64,000 nucleotides of DNA from Streptomyces sp. NRRL WC-3605 (GCF_001509795.1 NZ_LLZN01000056.1:62001-126000); one strand, 5' to 3'. Shown: positions 9,280 through 17,779, counted from the first letter of the stretch. Notes: a model not told the origin generated them from the sequence alone. Numbers and translations: made by a program.

Positions 9280-10281
9280 GTGATCGTCGACTGCGCCATC
9301 TACCGTGACGGGCGTCGCGCGGAAGGGCCCCCTCGGGACTTCTCCGACGCCCTCGACCTGTGCCGTCTGCAGGACGACGCCTTCGTGTGGATCGGCCTGC
9401 ACGAGCCGACCGAGGACGAGTTCGACAAGGTCACCGAGGAGTTCGGGCTGCATCCGCTGGCCGTGGAGGACGCCCTGAAGGCGCACCAGCGGCCGAAGAT
9501 GGAGGTGTACGACGACTCGCTGTTCGTGGTCCTCAAGCCGGTCGATTACGAGCCGAGGAGCGATGTCGTCACCGCGGGTGAGGTGATGCTGTTCATCGGC
9601 GACTCGTTCGTGGTGACGGTCCGGCACGGGGCGGAGACCCCGCTCGGGGCGGTCCGCACACGTCTGGAGCATGAGCCGGACATGCTGCGGCACGGTCCGA
9701 CGGCGGTGCTGTACGCGGTCGCCGACGCCGTGGTCGACCACTATCTCGAGGTGGCCGAGGAGCTGAGCGTCGACCTGGAGGAGCTGGAGGCGGAGGTGTT
9801 CTCGCCCGCGGCGAGCGGCTCGCGGAACACCGCCTCGCGCGTGTACGCCTTCAAACGGCAGGTCCTGGAGTTCCGCAGGGCTACGGGGCCGTTGGCGCAG
9901 CCCCTGGCCCGGCTCGCCCAGACCGGGCCGGCCGGTGCGCGGGTGCCGTTCGTGCGCGACGAGGCGCAGCCGTTCTTCCGGGACGTGAGCGACCACCTCA
10001 CGCGCGTGAACGAGTCCGTGGAGGGCCTGGACCGGCTGGTGTCGGACGTCCTGTCGGCACACCTGGCGCAGACGGGGGTGCGGCAGAACGACGACATGCG
10101 CAAGATCTCCTCGTGGGCGGCCATGGCCGCCCTCCCCACGCTGCTCGCGGGGATCTACGGCATGAACTTCGAGCACATGCCCGAGCTGACCTGGGAGTGG
10201 TCGTACCCGACGCTGCTCGTCGTCATGGCCGCCCTAGAACTCCTGCTGTACCGCACTTTCAAACGCCGGGGCTGGCTGTAG
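9280..10281 (+). CDS. corA: CorA-family magnesium/cobalt transporter
   Basis: 333 aa. A pentameric inner-membrane channel for Mg2+. A large cytoplasmic N-terminal domain (about 270 aa, rich in acidic residues) precedes two C-terminal membrane helices: SWAAMAALPTLLAGIYGMNF, with the signature GMN at 294-296, and PTLLVVMAALELLLYRTF. The start is GTG at 9280 with GGGAGA upstream. It converges closely (18 bp) on the ferritin-like gene. Full length for the family. Confidence 0.94.
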   Translation: MIVDCAIYRDGRRAEGPPRDFSDALDLCRLQDDAFVWIGLHEPTEDEFDKVTEEFGLHPLAVEDALKAHQRPKMEVYDDSLFVVLKPVDYEPRSDVVTAGEVMLFIGDSFVVTVRHGAETPLGAVRTRLEHEPDMLRHGPTAVLYAVADAVVDHYLEVAEELSVDLEELEAEVFSPAASGSRNTASRVYAFKRQVLEFRRATGPLAQPLARLAQTGPAGARVPFVRDEAQPFFRDVSDHLTRVNESVEGLDRLVSDVLSAHLAQTGVRQNDDMRKISSWAAMAALPTLLAGIYGMNFEHMPELTWEWSYPTLLVVMAALELLLYRTFKRRGWL

Positions 10282-10299
10282 GGGGTGTCCGCCAGGCGG

Positions 10300-11088
10300 T
10301 CAGGCGAACTCGGGGGCCGAGGTGGCCGGGCCCCCGAGGGCGTCGCGGCGTTCCGGCATCGACAGGGAAACCATGCGCCGCCAGCCGGCGATCCGCTCCC
10401 AGGCGTACACCGCGTGGATGCCCGCGGCGAGGACGGCCGCCTTGGGGCGGGACCAGCCCAGGATGCGGCCCATGTGGTCCATGACCGCGAGGCTGACGTC
10501 CCGGTAGATGCGGATCTCGGCGAGCGCGCACTCGCGCAGGGTCCGCTGGATGGCCCGGCCGTGCCCCTGGGCGGCGTAGCGCAGGAGCTCCTCGTGGCAG
10601 TAGGCGAGGTGGTTGTCCTCGTCGCCGGAGATCATGCGCACCGCGCGGCCGATGTCGGGGTGGTCGGCGAAGTGCTTGCGCAGCAGGTCCATCTGCTCGG
10701 AGGCCCGCTGCTCGGTGACGCGGCTGTGCGCGAGGTAGGTGACGATGTCCTGCACGGTGAGCGGCTGGTCGCTCTTGAGTTTGTCGTGGGCGAGGCCGAT
10801 GCCGTGCCGTTCGAGCAGCATCGTGTAGTCGGTCTCGGGTGGGACGGGCACCGGTTCGAGGCCGCGCTTCTTCAGCAGGGCGTTGAAGATCCGCCCGTGC
10901 TTGTCCTCGTCGGCGCCGTGCCGGGTGATCTTGGGGGCGAGGGCGCGTTCGCTCGGGGGGACGAGCGCGGCGATGCGCGCGTTCTCCCAGCCGCCCTGGG
11001 ACTCGCCGCTGGCCGCGATGGAGCAGAACAGCTGGAACGACTCGTCGTTGTCGAGGATCTCCTGGAACAGACTCTTGGCCGAAAGCAT
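10300..11088 (-). CDS. Ferritin-like superfamily protein
   Basis: 262 aa, mostly alpha-helical. It carries carboxylate/histidine motifs of a four-helix di-iron bundle: ENARIAAL, DEDKHGRIF (ExxH-like), GDEDNHLAYCHEELLRYA and LREAEIRIYRDV-type helices. It opens MLSAKSLFQEILDNDESFQLF. The family is conserved in Streptomyces but no substrate is known to me. It could be an oxygen-dependent oxidase or an iron-binding protein. ATG at 11088 with a GAGAGGTG site. Monocistronic, since the neighbours are convergent corA and, upstream, a separate LLM gene. Confidence 0.72.
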   Translation of the reverse strand: MLSAKSLFQEILDNDESFQLFCSIAASGESQGGWENARIAALVPPSERALAPKITRHGADEDKHGRIFNALLKKRGLEPVPVPPETDYTMLLERHGIGLAHDKLKSDQPLTVQDIVTYLAHSRVTEQRASEQMDLLRKHFADHPDIGRAVRMISGDEDNHLAYCHEELLRYAAQGHGRAIQRTLRECALAEIRIYRDVSLAVMDHMGRILGWSRPKAAVLAAGIHAVYAWERIAGWRRMVSLSMPERRDALGGPATSAPEFA

Positions 11089-11253
11089 CGTGGGGCACCT
11101 CTCTCAGGACGCCGCAGGAATCCCGCGAAGAACGAGTCAAATGCGGTGAGAGTGGTGCCGCAACAGCTGTGTCGGACAACTGGGCCGAAAGGATGACGCG
11201 CCGGGCACCACGGATGCGTAACCACCCGGGGCCCGCGCGCGTTGTTCCCCGTG

Positions 11254-11296
11254 ACGGCCGTGGCGGGGAAGACCCCCGAGCCCCCACCACGGCCGT
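11254..11296 (-). terminator. Hairpin downstream of the LLM oxidoreductase gene
   Basis: Arms ACGGCCGTGGCGGGG (11254-11268) and CCCCACCACGGCCGT (11282-11296) pair with a single mismatch and a 13-base loop. It lies 37 bp after the stop of the minus-strand oxidoreductase and well upstream of the ferritin-like gene start, so it separates the two transcripts. Confidence 0.75.
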
Positions 11297-11332
11297 AGGA
11301 ATGTCCGGGACCGGCGCCCCGAGGCCAGGGGG

Positions 11333-12388
11333 TCAGGCGAGGCCGGCGCGCTCCAGTGCCTCGACGCCGGCGCGCAGCGACCGCAGCCGCTCGTCGAGGG
11401 TGAAGCCTGCGGGCGCGAGGGACAGCGTGGTGACGCCGGCGGCGGCGTAGGCCTTCATCCGGTCGGCGATGCGGTCGACGGAGCCGAGCAGCGTGGTCCG
11501 GTCGATCAGCTCCTGCGGTACGGCGGCCGCGGCGCCCTGCTTGTCGCCGGAGAGGTACTTGGCCTGGATGTCGGCGGCTTCCTTCTCGTAGCCCATGCGC
11601 TGGGCGAGCTGGTTGTAGAAGTTCTGCTTGGCGCTGCCCATGCCGCCGACGTACAGCGCGGTGTAGGGGCGGAAGGTGTCGGCGAGGGACGCCACGTCCT
11701 TGTCGTCGCCGACGGCGAGCGGCAGCGTCGGGCAGACGTCGAAGCCGTCGAGGGTCTTGCCGGCCTTCTCGCGGCCCGCGCGCAGATGCCGGATGGTGGT
11801 GTCCTCCAGGTGGTCCGCGGAGGGGAAGATGAGCAGGGCGCCGTCGGCGATCTCGCCGGTCTGCTCCAGGTTCTTCGGGCCGATCGCGGCGATGTAGAGC
11901 GGGATGTGCTCGCGCTGCGGGTGCACGGTCAGCTTGATCGGCTTGCCGGGGCCGCCGGGCAGCGGCAGCGTCCAGTGCTCGCCCTCGTAGCTGAGGCGCT
12001 CGCGCGTCATGGCCCGGCGGACGATCTCGACGTACTCGCGGGTGCGGGCGAGCGGCTTGTCGAACTTGACGCCGTACCAGCCCTCGGAGACCTGCGGTCC
12101 GGAGACGCCGAGGCCGAGCCGGAAACGGCCGCCGGACAGGGAGTCCAGGGTCGCGGCGGTCATCGCGGTCATGGCGGGCTGGCGGGCCGGGATCTGGAAG
12201 ATCGCGGAGCCGACGTCGATGCGCTCGGTCTGGGCGGCGACCCAGCTGAGCACGGTGGCCGCGTCCGAGCCGTACGCCTCGGCGGCCCAGCACACGGCGT
12301 ACCCGAGCCGGTCGGCCTCCTGCGCGACGGCGAGATTGTCCGCGTCCATTCCGGCACCCCAGTAGCCGAGGTTGATCCCGAGCTGCAT
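11333..12388 (-). CDS. LLM-class F420-dependent oxidoreductase
   Basis: 351 aa, luciferase-like TIM barrel. N-terminal MQLGINLGYWGAG, then AVCWAAEAYGSDAATVLSWVAAQTERI and LGLGVSGPQVSEGWYG, the stretches that place flavin or F420 in actinobacterial LLM enzymes. A long form of this kind (about 350 aa) is usually annotated as F420-dependent. The substrate cannot be read from sequence. ATG at 12388 with AAGAGGA upstream. A palindrome lies only 13 bp upstream of the start codon, so it may be under local repressor control. Confidence 0.85.
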   Translation of the reverse strand: MQLGINLGYWGAGMDADNLAVAQEADRLGYAVCWAAEAYGSDAATVLSWVAAQTERIDVGSAIFQIPARQPAMTAMTAATLDSLSGGRFRLGLGVSGPQVSEGWYGVKFDKPLARTREYVEIVRRAMTRERLSYEGEHWTLPLPGGPGKPIKLTVHPQREHIPLYIAAIGPKNLEQTGEIADGALLIFPSADHLEDTTIRHLRAGREKAGKTLDGFDVCPTLPLAVGDDKDVASLADTFRPYTALYVGGMGSAKQNFYNQLAQRMGYEKEAADIQAKYLSGDKQGAAAAVPQELIDRTTLLGSVDRIADRMKAYAAAGVTTLSLAPAGFTLDERLRSLRAGVEALERAGLA

Positions 12389-12400
12389 GGCCGACTCCTC

Positions 12401-12414
12401 TTACCGATCAGTAA
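12401..12414. promoter_or_regulatory. Palindromic operator candidate upstream of the LLM gene
   Basis: TTACCGATCAGTAA is an imperfect 14-bp palindrome (arms TTAC/GTAA, centre CGATCA) immediately upstream of the ribosome site of the LLM oxidoreductase. It resembles TetR-family operators. No TetR gene is adjacent, so the cognate regulator is unknown. Confidence 0.4.
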
Positions 12415-12563
12415 CGTCCTGTGTGGGCCAGACCTTAGCGCGGGGGGCCGGTCACGGGGAGGGCGGTGTGGCGGGGGTCGCCCCGTCGGCGGCGCCGGCC
12501 TCGCCGAAACTGGTCATCCACAGGCGCCCACAGGTCAGGTTCTGGCCAGTAATCTCGGCGTTC

Positions 12564-13547
12564 ATGGAGCAGAGGCATCTCGGCCGCACCGGCCTGCGCG
12601 TGTCCCGGATCGGGCTCGGCACGCTCACCTGGGGAAGGGACACCGACGAGCACGACGCGGCGGACCTCCTGAAGACGTTCTGGGAGGCCGGCGGCACCCT
12701 CGTGGACACGGCCGACGTGTACGGCGACGGGGAGGCGGAGTATCTGCTGGGGCGGCTCATGGAGGGACTCGTTCCGCGCCGGGACCTGGTCATCTCGACG
12801 AAGGCGGGCAGCGTCCCCGACCCCGACCGCCGGTTCGACGGCTCGCGCGGCCATCTGCTCTCCGCGCTGGACGCCTCACTGGCCCGCCTCGGCACGGAGT
12901 ACGTCGACGTCTGGCACATCCACGCCTACGACCCGCACACCCCGCTCGACGAGACGCTGCACGCCCTCGACCTGGCGGTGTCCAGCGGCCGCGCCCGGTA
13001 CGTCGGCGTGTCCAACTTCTGCGGCTGGCAGCTCGCCAAGGCGGCCACCTGGCAGCTCGCGGCGCCGGGCACCCGGACCCGGCTGGCGAGCACACAGCTG
13101 GAGTACTCGCTGCTCCAGCGGGGCGTGGAGCGCGAGGTGCTGCCCGCCGCGCTGGACCTGGGGATCGGCCTGCTGCCGTCGTCGCCGCTGGGCCGGGGCG
13201 TGCTGACCGGCAAGTACCGCAACGGGACGCCGCCGGACTCGCGCGGCGGCTCCGAGCACCTGGCGCCGTTCGTCGCCCCGTACCTCGACGACACGGCGAG
13301 CCGCATCGTGGACGCCGTGCAGACGGCCGCCGACGGGCTGGCCGTCTCCCCGCTCCAGGTCGCCCTCGCGTGGGTCCGCGACCGGCCGGGCGTGACCGCC
13401 CCCGTCATAGGCGCGCGCACCGCGCAGCAGCTCACGGCCGCGTTGTCAGTGGAGGACCTTAGTCTTCCTGACGAGATCTGCCGGGCGCTCGACGACGTCT
13501 CCGCGCCCGTGCACCGCTATCCCGATCACGACTGGAGCACGCTGTGA
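12564..13547 (+). CDS. Aldo/keto reductase
   Basis: 327 aa from the ATG at 12564, where family similarity begins (MEQRHLGRTGLRVSRIGLG); earlier in-frame codons are not conserved. NADPH-dependent TIM-barrel reductase of the voltage-gated-K+-channel-beta-like group. Catalytic Asp and Tyr are in VDTADVYGDGEAE, the Lys in VISTKAGS and the His in YVDVWHIHAYD. The cofactor loop GVSNFCGWQLAKA and the C-terminal ALAWVRDRPGVTAPVIGART are present. The physiological substrate is unknown. Its stop overlaps the next gene's GTG by 4 bp, so the two are co-translated. Confidence 0.92.
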   Translation: MEQRHLGRTGLRVSRIGLGTLTWGRDTDEHDAADLLKTFWEAGGTLVDTADVYGDGEAEYLLGRLMEGLVPRRDLVISTKAGSVPDPDRRFDGSRGHLLSALDASLARLGTEYVDVWHIHAYDPHTPLDETLHALDLAVSSGRARYVGVSNFCGWQLAKAATWQLAAPGTRTRLASTQLEYSLLQRGVEREVLPAALDLGIGLLPSSPLGRGVLTGKYRNGTPPDSRGGSEHLAPFVAPYLDDTASRIVDAVQTAADGLAVSPLQVALAWVRDRPGVTAPVIGARTAQQLTAALSVEDLSLPDEICRALDDVSAPVHRYPDHDWSTL

Positions 13548-15715
13548 GCACGGAGCCGCCCGAGAGCACGGAGGACGCCGAGCCGGTGACGCCGGCGGCC
13601 GGGGACGAGCCGGCCGGCACCGACGGGCCCGTCGACGGCCCCCCCGAGGAGACCGCCACCGCCCCCGCGGCCGAGGGCGACGCGGCGAAGCAGCTGTCCG
13701 AGGCCGAGGCCGAGCTCGCCGCCCAGCGCCTGGAGCGGGAGCGGATCGAGCGGCGCAAGGCCGAGAAGCAGGGGCCCGTGACCGCCGGGGCCAAGCTCAG
13801 TGGGAAGGCCGCGGACCTGCTCGCCGCGGTACGGGCCGTGGAGAGCGGCGCCAAGCCCGCCGCCACCGTCTTCAGCGAGCCGGAGCCGCCGCGCCGCCCC
13901 GCGCCCGAGCCGGTGTCCCGACCCGCGCCCGTCGCCGAGCCGGGCGCGCCCTCCGTGCCCGCGCCGGAGAGCGTCGAGGCGGTGCGGCGCGTGCTGACCG
14001 AGGGCGGCGCCCCCGAAACGCTCGCGCCGCAGGTGGCGGCGGCCCTCGGCGAGAGCGCCGCGCAGGCGCTGCCGGAGGACCCGTGGCAGCTGCTGCGGGT
14101 TCCCGGCGTACGGCCCGAGCAGGCGGACGGGTTCGCGCGGGCGCTGCTCGGCGCCGAGTGCGCGCCGGACGACGAGCGGCGCGGGCGCGCGGTCACCGGA
14201 TGGCTGCTGGAACAGGCGGCGCTCGCCGGGCACACGGCGCTGGAGCTGCCGGCGCTGACGGCCGCGCTGGCCCGGCAGGGCGTGCCCGACCCGGACGCGG
14301 CCGTGCAGGACACCCTGGCCGAGGGTGAGGCCCTGGCGTTCCAGGACGCCCTGGACCAGCCCGGCGCCCCGGCCGCCGCGAGCGGCGGGGCGGGCGAGGA
14401 GGGCGGGGACGAGGAGCGGCCGGTGCGGGTCCTGGTCGGCCTGGAGCGGTACGCCCTGGCCGAGGAGAGCCTCGCCGACGGACTGGCCCGGCTGATCAAC
14501 TCGGCGCCCAAGCAGGACGGTTCGGCCGAGGACTGGGAGCGCGCGGCGGGCGGTTCGGGCTCCGCCGCCGAGCTGATCCGCGCGGTCGCCGCGCACGGCC
14601 TCGTCCTGCACACCGGCGGGGAGGCGTCGCTGGCCGAGCCGGCGGCGCTGCTGCGTGCGGCGGAGGCGCTGGGGCTGCGGGCCTGGGCCGCCGCGCACAC
14701 CCCGGCCGGCCGGGACCGCTTCGCGGCCCTGCCCGACGGGCCCGAGGCGGGGGCCGGGCGGACGGCGGCGACCGTCGCCGGTCTGCTCTCCGGCGCGGAG
14801 GGCCCCGGCCGGGACACGGACGGCGCCCTCGACCTGGACCTGCTGGTGGTGCTGGACGCACCGCTGCTGGACGTCGAGACGGCGGCCCTGCTGACCGAGT
14901 CGCTGCCCGACGGGGCCCGGCTGGTGCTCGCCGGCGATCCCGGAGTGCTGTGGTCGGCGGGCCCGGGCCGGGTGTTCGCCGACCTGCTGGCGGCGCGGGT
15001 CTGCCCCCAGATCGCCTCGCGGCGCCCGGACCCCGGACCGCTGGGCGAGCTGGTGTCCGGCATCGGCATCGGCGAGCTGATCCAGGTGGAGGCCCCCGGC
15101 AAGGAGGTCGTGATCGTGCCGGTCCGGGACGCGGGCGAGGCCGTGCACCGCACCGTGCAGCTCGTCGCGGACTCGGTGCCGCGGGCGATCGGCGTCCCGC
15201 CCGAGGAGACCCAGGTGATCACGCCGGGACACGGCGGCGCGGCCGGTACGCGCGCGCTCAACGCCGCCCTCAAGGCCCGTCTCAACCCCGGCCCGGGCCG
15301 TTTCGGCGGCTTCGACCCCGGGGACCGCGTCGCCTACTCCCCCGCGCCGGGCCGTACGGTGCCGGGGCAGGTCGTGGGGGCCGACGCGGAGGGGCTGCGG
15401 CTGACCTGCGCGGGAGAGGCCGTGCTCGTGCCGAGGGAGCGGGTCGAGCAGTCCGTGCGGCACGGCTGGGCGCTCACCGCTCACCAGGCTGCGGGCGGCC
15501 GCTGGCCGGCGGCGGTCGTGGTCCTGCCCGGCGACGCCGCCCAGGCGCTGAGCCGTCCCTGGGTCTACACGGCCTTCAGCCGCGCCGACCGCCATCTGTC
15601 CGTCGTCCACGGCGTGGAGCAGGCCCTGCCCCGGGCCGTCGCCGAGGTCCCGGCGAAGCCGCGCACGACCCGGCTGGCGGCGCTGCTGCGGCCGCAGGTG
15701 CCGACGCCGGCGTGA
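13544..15715 (+). CDS. RecD2-like protein with degenerate helicase motifs (helix-hairpin-helix domain)
   Basis: 723 aa. Residues 1-150 are acidic and Ala/Pro-rich with a charged helix. About 175-250 resembles the helix-hairpin-helix region of RecD2 (PWQLLRVPGVRPEQADGFARA). The rest aligns by eye with the RecD2 helicase core, but the active-site motifs are gone. The P-loop is reduced to TGGEASLAEP (357-366) with no Gly-Lys-Ser/Thr. Walker B reads VVLDAP (Asp438, Ala439 where Glu is needed). Motif III is GDPGVLWS without Gln. The C-terminal motif is ALTAHQAAGGRW without the Gln-Gly pair. VYTAFSRADRH (674-684) and GDRVAY are kept. The start overlaps the aldo/keto reductase stop. Probably a DNA- or protein-binding pseudo-helicase; function unknown. 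Confidence 0.8.
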   Translation: MSTEPPESTEDAEPVTPAAGDEPAGTDGPVDGPPEETATAPAAEGDAAKQLSEAEAELAAQRLERERIERRKAEKQGPVTAGAKLSGKAADLLAAVRAVESGAKPAATVFSEPEPPRRPAPEPVSRPAPVAEPGAPSVPAPESVEAVRRVLTEGGAPETLAPQVAAALGESAAQALPEDPWQLLRVPGVRPEQADGFARALLGAECAPDDERRGRAVTGWLLEQAALAGHTALELPALTAALARQGVPDPDAAVQDTLAEGEALAFQDALDQPGAPAAASGGAGEEGGDEERPVRVLVGLERYALAEESLADGLARLINSAPKQDGSAEDWERAAGGSGSAAELIRAVAAHGLVLHTGGEASLAEPAALLRAAEALGLRAWAAAHTPAGRDRFAALPDGPEAGAGRTAATVAGLLSGAEGPGRDTDGALDLDLLVVLDAPLLDVETAALLTESLPDGARLVLAGDPGVLWSAGPGRVFADLLAARVCPQIASRRPDPGPLGELVSGIGIGELIQVEAPGKEVVIVPVRDAGEAVHRTVQLVADSVPRAIGVPPEETQVITPGHGGAAGTRALNAALKARLNPGPGRFGGFDPGDRVAYSPAPGRTVPGQVVGADAEGLRLTCAGEAVLVPRERVEQSVRHGWALTAHQAAGGRWPAAVVVLPGDAAQALSRPWVYTAFSRADRHLSVVHGVEQALPRAVAEVPAKPRTTRLAALLRPQVPTPA

Positions 15716-15734
15716 TCCGACGGCTCGCTCACGA

Positions 15735-15780
15735 CGACGGCGGCGGTCACGGAGGTGTCTCTCCGTGACCGCCGCCGTCG
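15735..15780. terminator. Bidirectional terminator, perfect 20-bp stem
   Basis: Positions 15735-15754 and 15761-15780 are perfect reverse complements (CGACGGCGGCGGTCACGGAG and its partner) around a six-base loop GTGTCT. It lies between the stop codons of the RecD2-like gene (15715) and the convergent acidic-protein gene (15794). Confidence 0.92.
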
Positions 15781-15793
15781 CGTGGGGTGCGCC

Positions 15794-16504
15794 TCAGCGC
15801 CGGTCCGCGTCCGCGTCCGCGTCGAGAGGCTCGATCTCGTCCTCGAGGTCGTCGTCGGCGTCCTCGTCGGGGTCCTCCGCCTCGTCGACGTCGTCCGGGT
15901 CGTCGTCGAAGACGGTGCTCACGTCGAAGCGGCAGATCACCCGCTGCGGGTCGGCGCCCTCGAAGGGGGCCTCCAGCCACTCGCCGGGGTCGGCCTGCTC
16001 GTCCGACGCGGTCACCCAGAGCGTCGAGTCGCCCTCCTCCAGACCGAACTCCTTGTGCCGGGACGCGATCTCGTCCGGCTCGAACTCGCCGAACAGCAGC
16101 CCCAGCGCTCCGTGCACGGTGCCCGAGGCGTCCCCGTCCGCGCCGTCGTCGTAGTCCGCCGCCTCGATGCGCTCGGCATGGGCCCTCAGCCGCTGTGGCT
16201 CCACCACGGAGTAGTCGCGCCGGATCAGCACGCTCACCGCGCTCGGCTCCTCGGGCCCCGTGTACGGGGGCAGTGCGTCCTCGGTGCCGGGGATCTCGAA
16301 CGGGGTGACCTCGTCGTAGCGGTCGTAGAGCAGCTCGTCGTAGACCTCGGCGGCGGCTGCCAACTCGTTGAACGCCTCGTAGACGGCCGGGTCGTCCTCG
16401 CCCGACCGGCGTTCGACGGCGGCCAGGTGGCGGTCGAGCGCGGTCTTGACCGCCTCGGCGGCGGCGCGTACCTCGGCAGCGGTGGGCTGCACAGCATCAG
16501 ACAT
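15794..16504 (-). CDS. Acidic hypothetical protein
   Basis: 236 aa from the ATG at 16504 (MSDAVQPTAAEVRAAAEAVK). The N-terminal 60 residues are predicted helical (DRHLAAVERRSGEDDPAVYEAFNELAAAA is one amphipathic stretch). The middle is mixed and contains VSVLIRRDYSV. The last 45 residues are almost entirely Asp/Glu with a few Ala/Pro, giving a strongly negative tail. I do not recognise a family beyond a conserved Streptomyces hypothetical. It diverges from the small DUF5703 gene 47 bp away. Confidence 0.75.
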   Translation of the reverse strand: MSDAVQPTAAEVRAAAEAVKTALDRHLAAVERRSGEDDPAVYEAFNELAAAAEVYDELLYDRYDEVTPFEIPGTEDALPPYTGPEEPSAVSVLIRRDYSVVEPQRLRAHAERIEAADYDDGADGDASGTVHGALGLLFGEFEPDEIASRHKEFGLEEGDSTLWVTASDEQADPGEWLEAPFEGADPQRVICRFDVSTVFDDDPDDVDEAEDPDEDADDDLEDEIEPLDADADADRR

Positions 16505-16551
16505 AGTGCAGACGCTATCCGTACCGGGCCCCAGCCCGCACAATAGATGCG

Positions 16552-16740
16552 ATGCCGGAATACGAATTTGTCGACGTGTACGTTCCGCGCGGGGTCTCCC
16601 GCAAGGACGCCACACGTCTGCTGACGGACCATGCCGAGTACGGACACTGGGAGTTGGACCGCCTGAGCCTGCTGCGCGACGGCAGCCGCCGGGTGCGGTT
16701 GCGGCGCCGGATCATCCGCCAGGTGCGGGCCACCTGGTGA
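16552..16740 (+). CDS. Small basic protein, DUF5703 family
   Basis: 62 aa, MPEYEFVDVYVPRGVSRKDATRLLTDHAEYGHWELDRL and onwards, ending in an Arg-rich stretch (RRVRLRRRIIRQVRATW). Conserved as a short actinobacterial protein, which I recall as DUF5703; function unknown. The basic C-terminus could contact nucleic acid or membrane. ATG at 16552. A strong terminator follows 31 bp after its stop, so it is a monocistronic small gene and not a spurious frame. Confidence 0.78.
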   Translation: MPEYEFVDVYVPRGVSRKDATRLLTDHAEYGHWELDRLSLLRDGSRRVRLRRRIIRQVRATW

Positions 16741-16771
16741 GCTGAGCCACAGACCGGACGGACGGAACAGA

Positions 16772-16799
16772 AGCGGGCCCCGCGTGGACGGGGCCCGCT
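16772..16799. terminator. Terminator between the DUF5703 gene and chpC
   Basis: AGCGGGCCCCG (16772-16782) and CGGGGCCCGCT (16789-16799) pair perfectly with a six-base loop, followed by GCTTTCG. It lies between the convergent stops at 16740 and 16823 and can serve both genes. Confidence 0.9.
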
Positions 16800-16822
16800 G
16801 CTTTCGTGCCGTCGGTCACGTC

Positions 16823-17668
16823 CTAGGCGGACTGACGGGCCTTGCGGTACAGCACCGCGCCCGCGAGCAGCGCGCCGGCGCCGACCGGCAGGACGAGGCC
16901 CATCGGGACGTCGCTGCCGGTCTGGGCGAGCTGGGCGTCGCCCTGGGGCTGGGTGACGAAGTGGGCGCCCGGCTCGTTGCCGTGCGAGCCGCCGCCCGGG
17001 GTGCTCGGCTCCTCGGGCGTACCGGGGGTGCCGGGCTCACCGGGGTTGCCGGGCTCACCAGGGTTGCCCGGCTCTCCCGGGTTGCCCGGCTCTCCCGGGT
17101 TGCCGGGCTCACCAGGGTTACCCGGCTCACCGGGATTCCCCGGGTTTCCAGGGTTGCCGGGGTTGCCCGGGTTTCCGGGATTCCCCGGGTTTCCAGGGTT
17201 ACCCGGGTTTCCGGGGTTGCCCGGCTCCTCCGGCGAACCCGGCGGGTTCTGGTGCCCGCCGCCATTGGCGCAGTCGTTGCCCTCGGCCGCGTTGCCGATG
17301 CCGATGACGTCGACGGTGTTGCCGCACACGTTGACCGGAACGTGCACCGGCACCTGGACGCTGTTGCCCGAGCCGACGCCCGGCGAGTGACTGGCGTGCC
17401 CGTCCGCCTTGGCGCCCTTGCCGCCCTTGTTGGCGCAGCTGTTGCCCATCGCGGGGTTGAGGACGCCCACCACGTTGACGGTGTTGCCGCAGACGTTGAC
17501 CGGCACGTGCACCGGCACCTGCACCGAGTTGCCCGACAGCACGCCGGGCGAGTGGGACGAGGAGCCGTGCGCACCCGAGCCGGTGGCGTGGGCGGCGCCG
17601 CCCGCGGCCGCGATGACCCCGGTCGCCGCCGCCACGGTCATCAGGCCCTTGCGGGTGACCTGTCGCAT
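16823..17668 (-). CDS. chpC: Long chaplin with collagen-like stalk and sortase signal
   Basis: 281 aa from ATG at 17668. A secreted, wall-anchored chaplin that coats aerial hyphae with amyloid-like hydrophobic fibres. A signal peptide covers residues 1 to about 29. Two chaplin domains follow, each with HSPGV...[20 protein letters not shown]...GN.CAN and paired Cys. A stalk of 23 Gly-X-Pro triplets comes next (ten GNP, then alternating GEP/GNP, then GTP GTP). The C-terminus has the sorting signal LAQTG, a hydrophobic helix and a short basic tail (YRKARQSA). The two-domain, LAxTG architecture is that of ChpA-C; position beside chpH matches S. coelicolor chpC. The 9-bp DNA repeat at 17032-17230 encodes the stalk. 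Confidence 0.93.
   Translation of the reverse strand: MRQVTRKGLMTVAAATGVIAAAGGAAHATGSGAHGSSSHSPGVLSGNSVQVPVHVPVNVCGNTVNVVGVLNPAMGNSCANKGGKGAKADGHASHSPGVGSGNSVQVPVHVPVNVCGNTVDVIGIGNAAEGNDCANGGGHQNPPGSPEEPGNPGNPGNPGNPGNPGNPGNPGNPGNPGNPGEPGNPGEPGNPGEPGNPGEPGNPGEPGNPGEPGTPGTPEEPSTPGGGSHGNEPGAHFVTQPQGDAQLAQTGSDVPMGLVLPVGAGALLAGAVLYRKARQSA
17032..17230 (-). repeat. Nine-base tandem repeat encoding the Gly-X-Pro stalk of ChpC
   Basis: About 22 copies of a 9-bp unit coding Gly-Asn-Pro or Gly-Glu-Pro. Synonymous third-position changes between copies show that the array is not freshly duplicated. On the chpC coding strand ten GNP units come first, followed by six GEP units alternating with five GNP units. 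Confidence 0.85.
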
Positions 17669-17740
17669 TGCTGAATACCTGCCTTCGACCTTGTTCCGAG
17701 AAGACACGTCGGGAGATCGGCCGACGTTCCGTAAAGGCCG

Positions 17741-17779
17741 GTCGGCCCCGGAGCGCATGGCACGCGCTCCGGGGCCGAC
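17741..17779 (-). terminator. Terminator after chpH
   Basis: GTCGGCCCCGGAGCGC (17741-17756) pairs perfectly with 17764-17779 around a seven-base loop. It lies 34 bp past the chpH stop and upstream of the chpC start, so chpH and chpC are separate transcripts, and the chpC promoter must lie within about 17669-17740. Confidence 0.85.

Noticed and set aside
17032-17230. The repeat in chpC as a CRISPR-like or regulatory array
   Set aside because: The unit is 9 bp, in frame and encodes Gly-X-Pro; there are no spacers.
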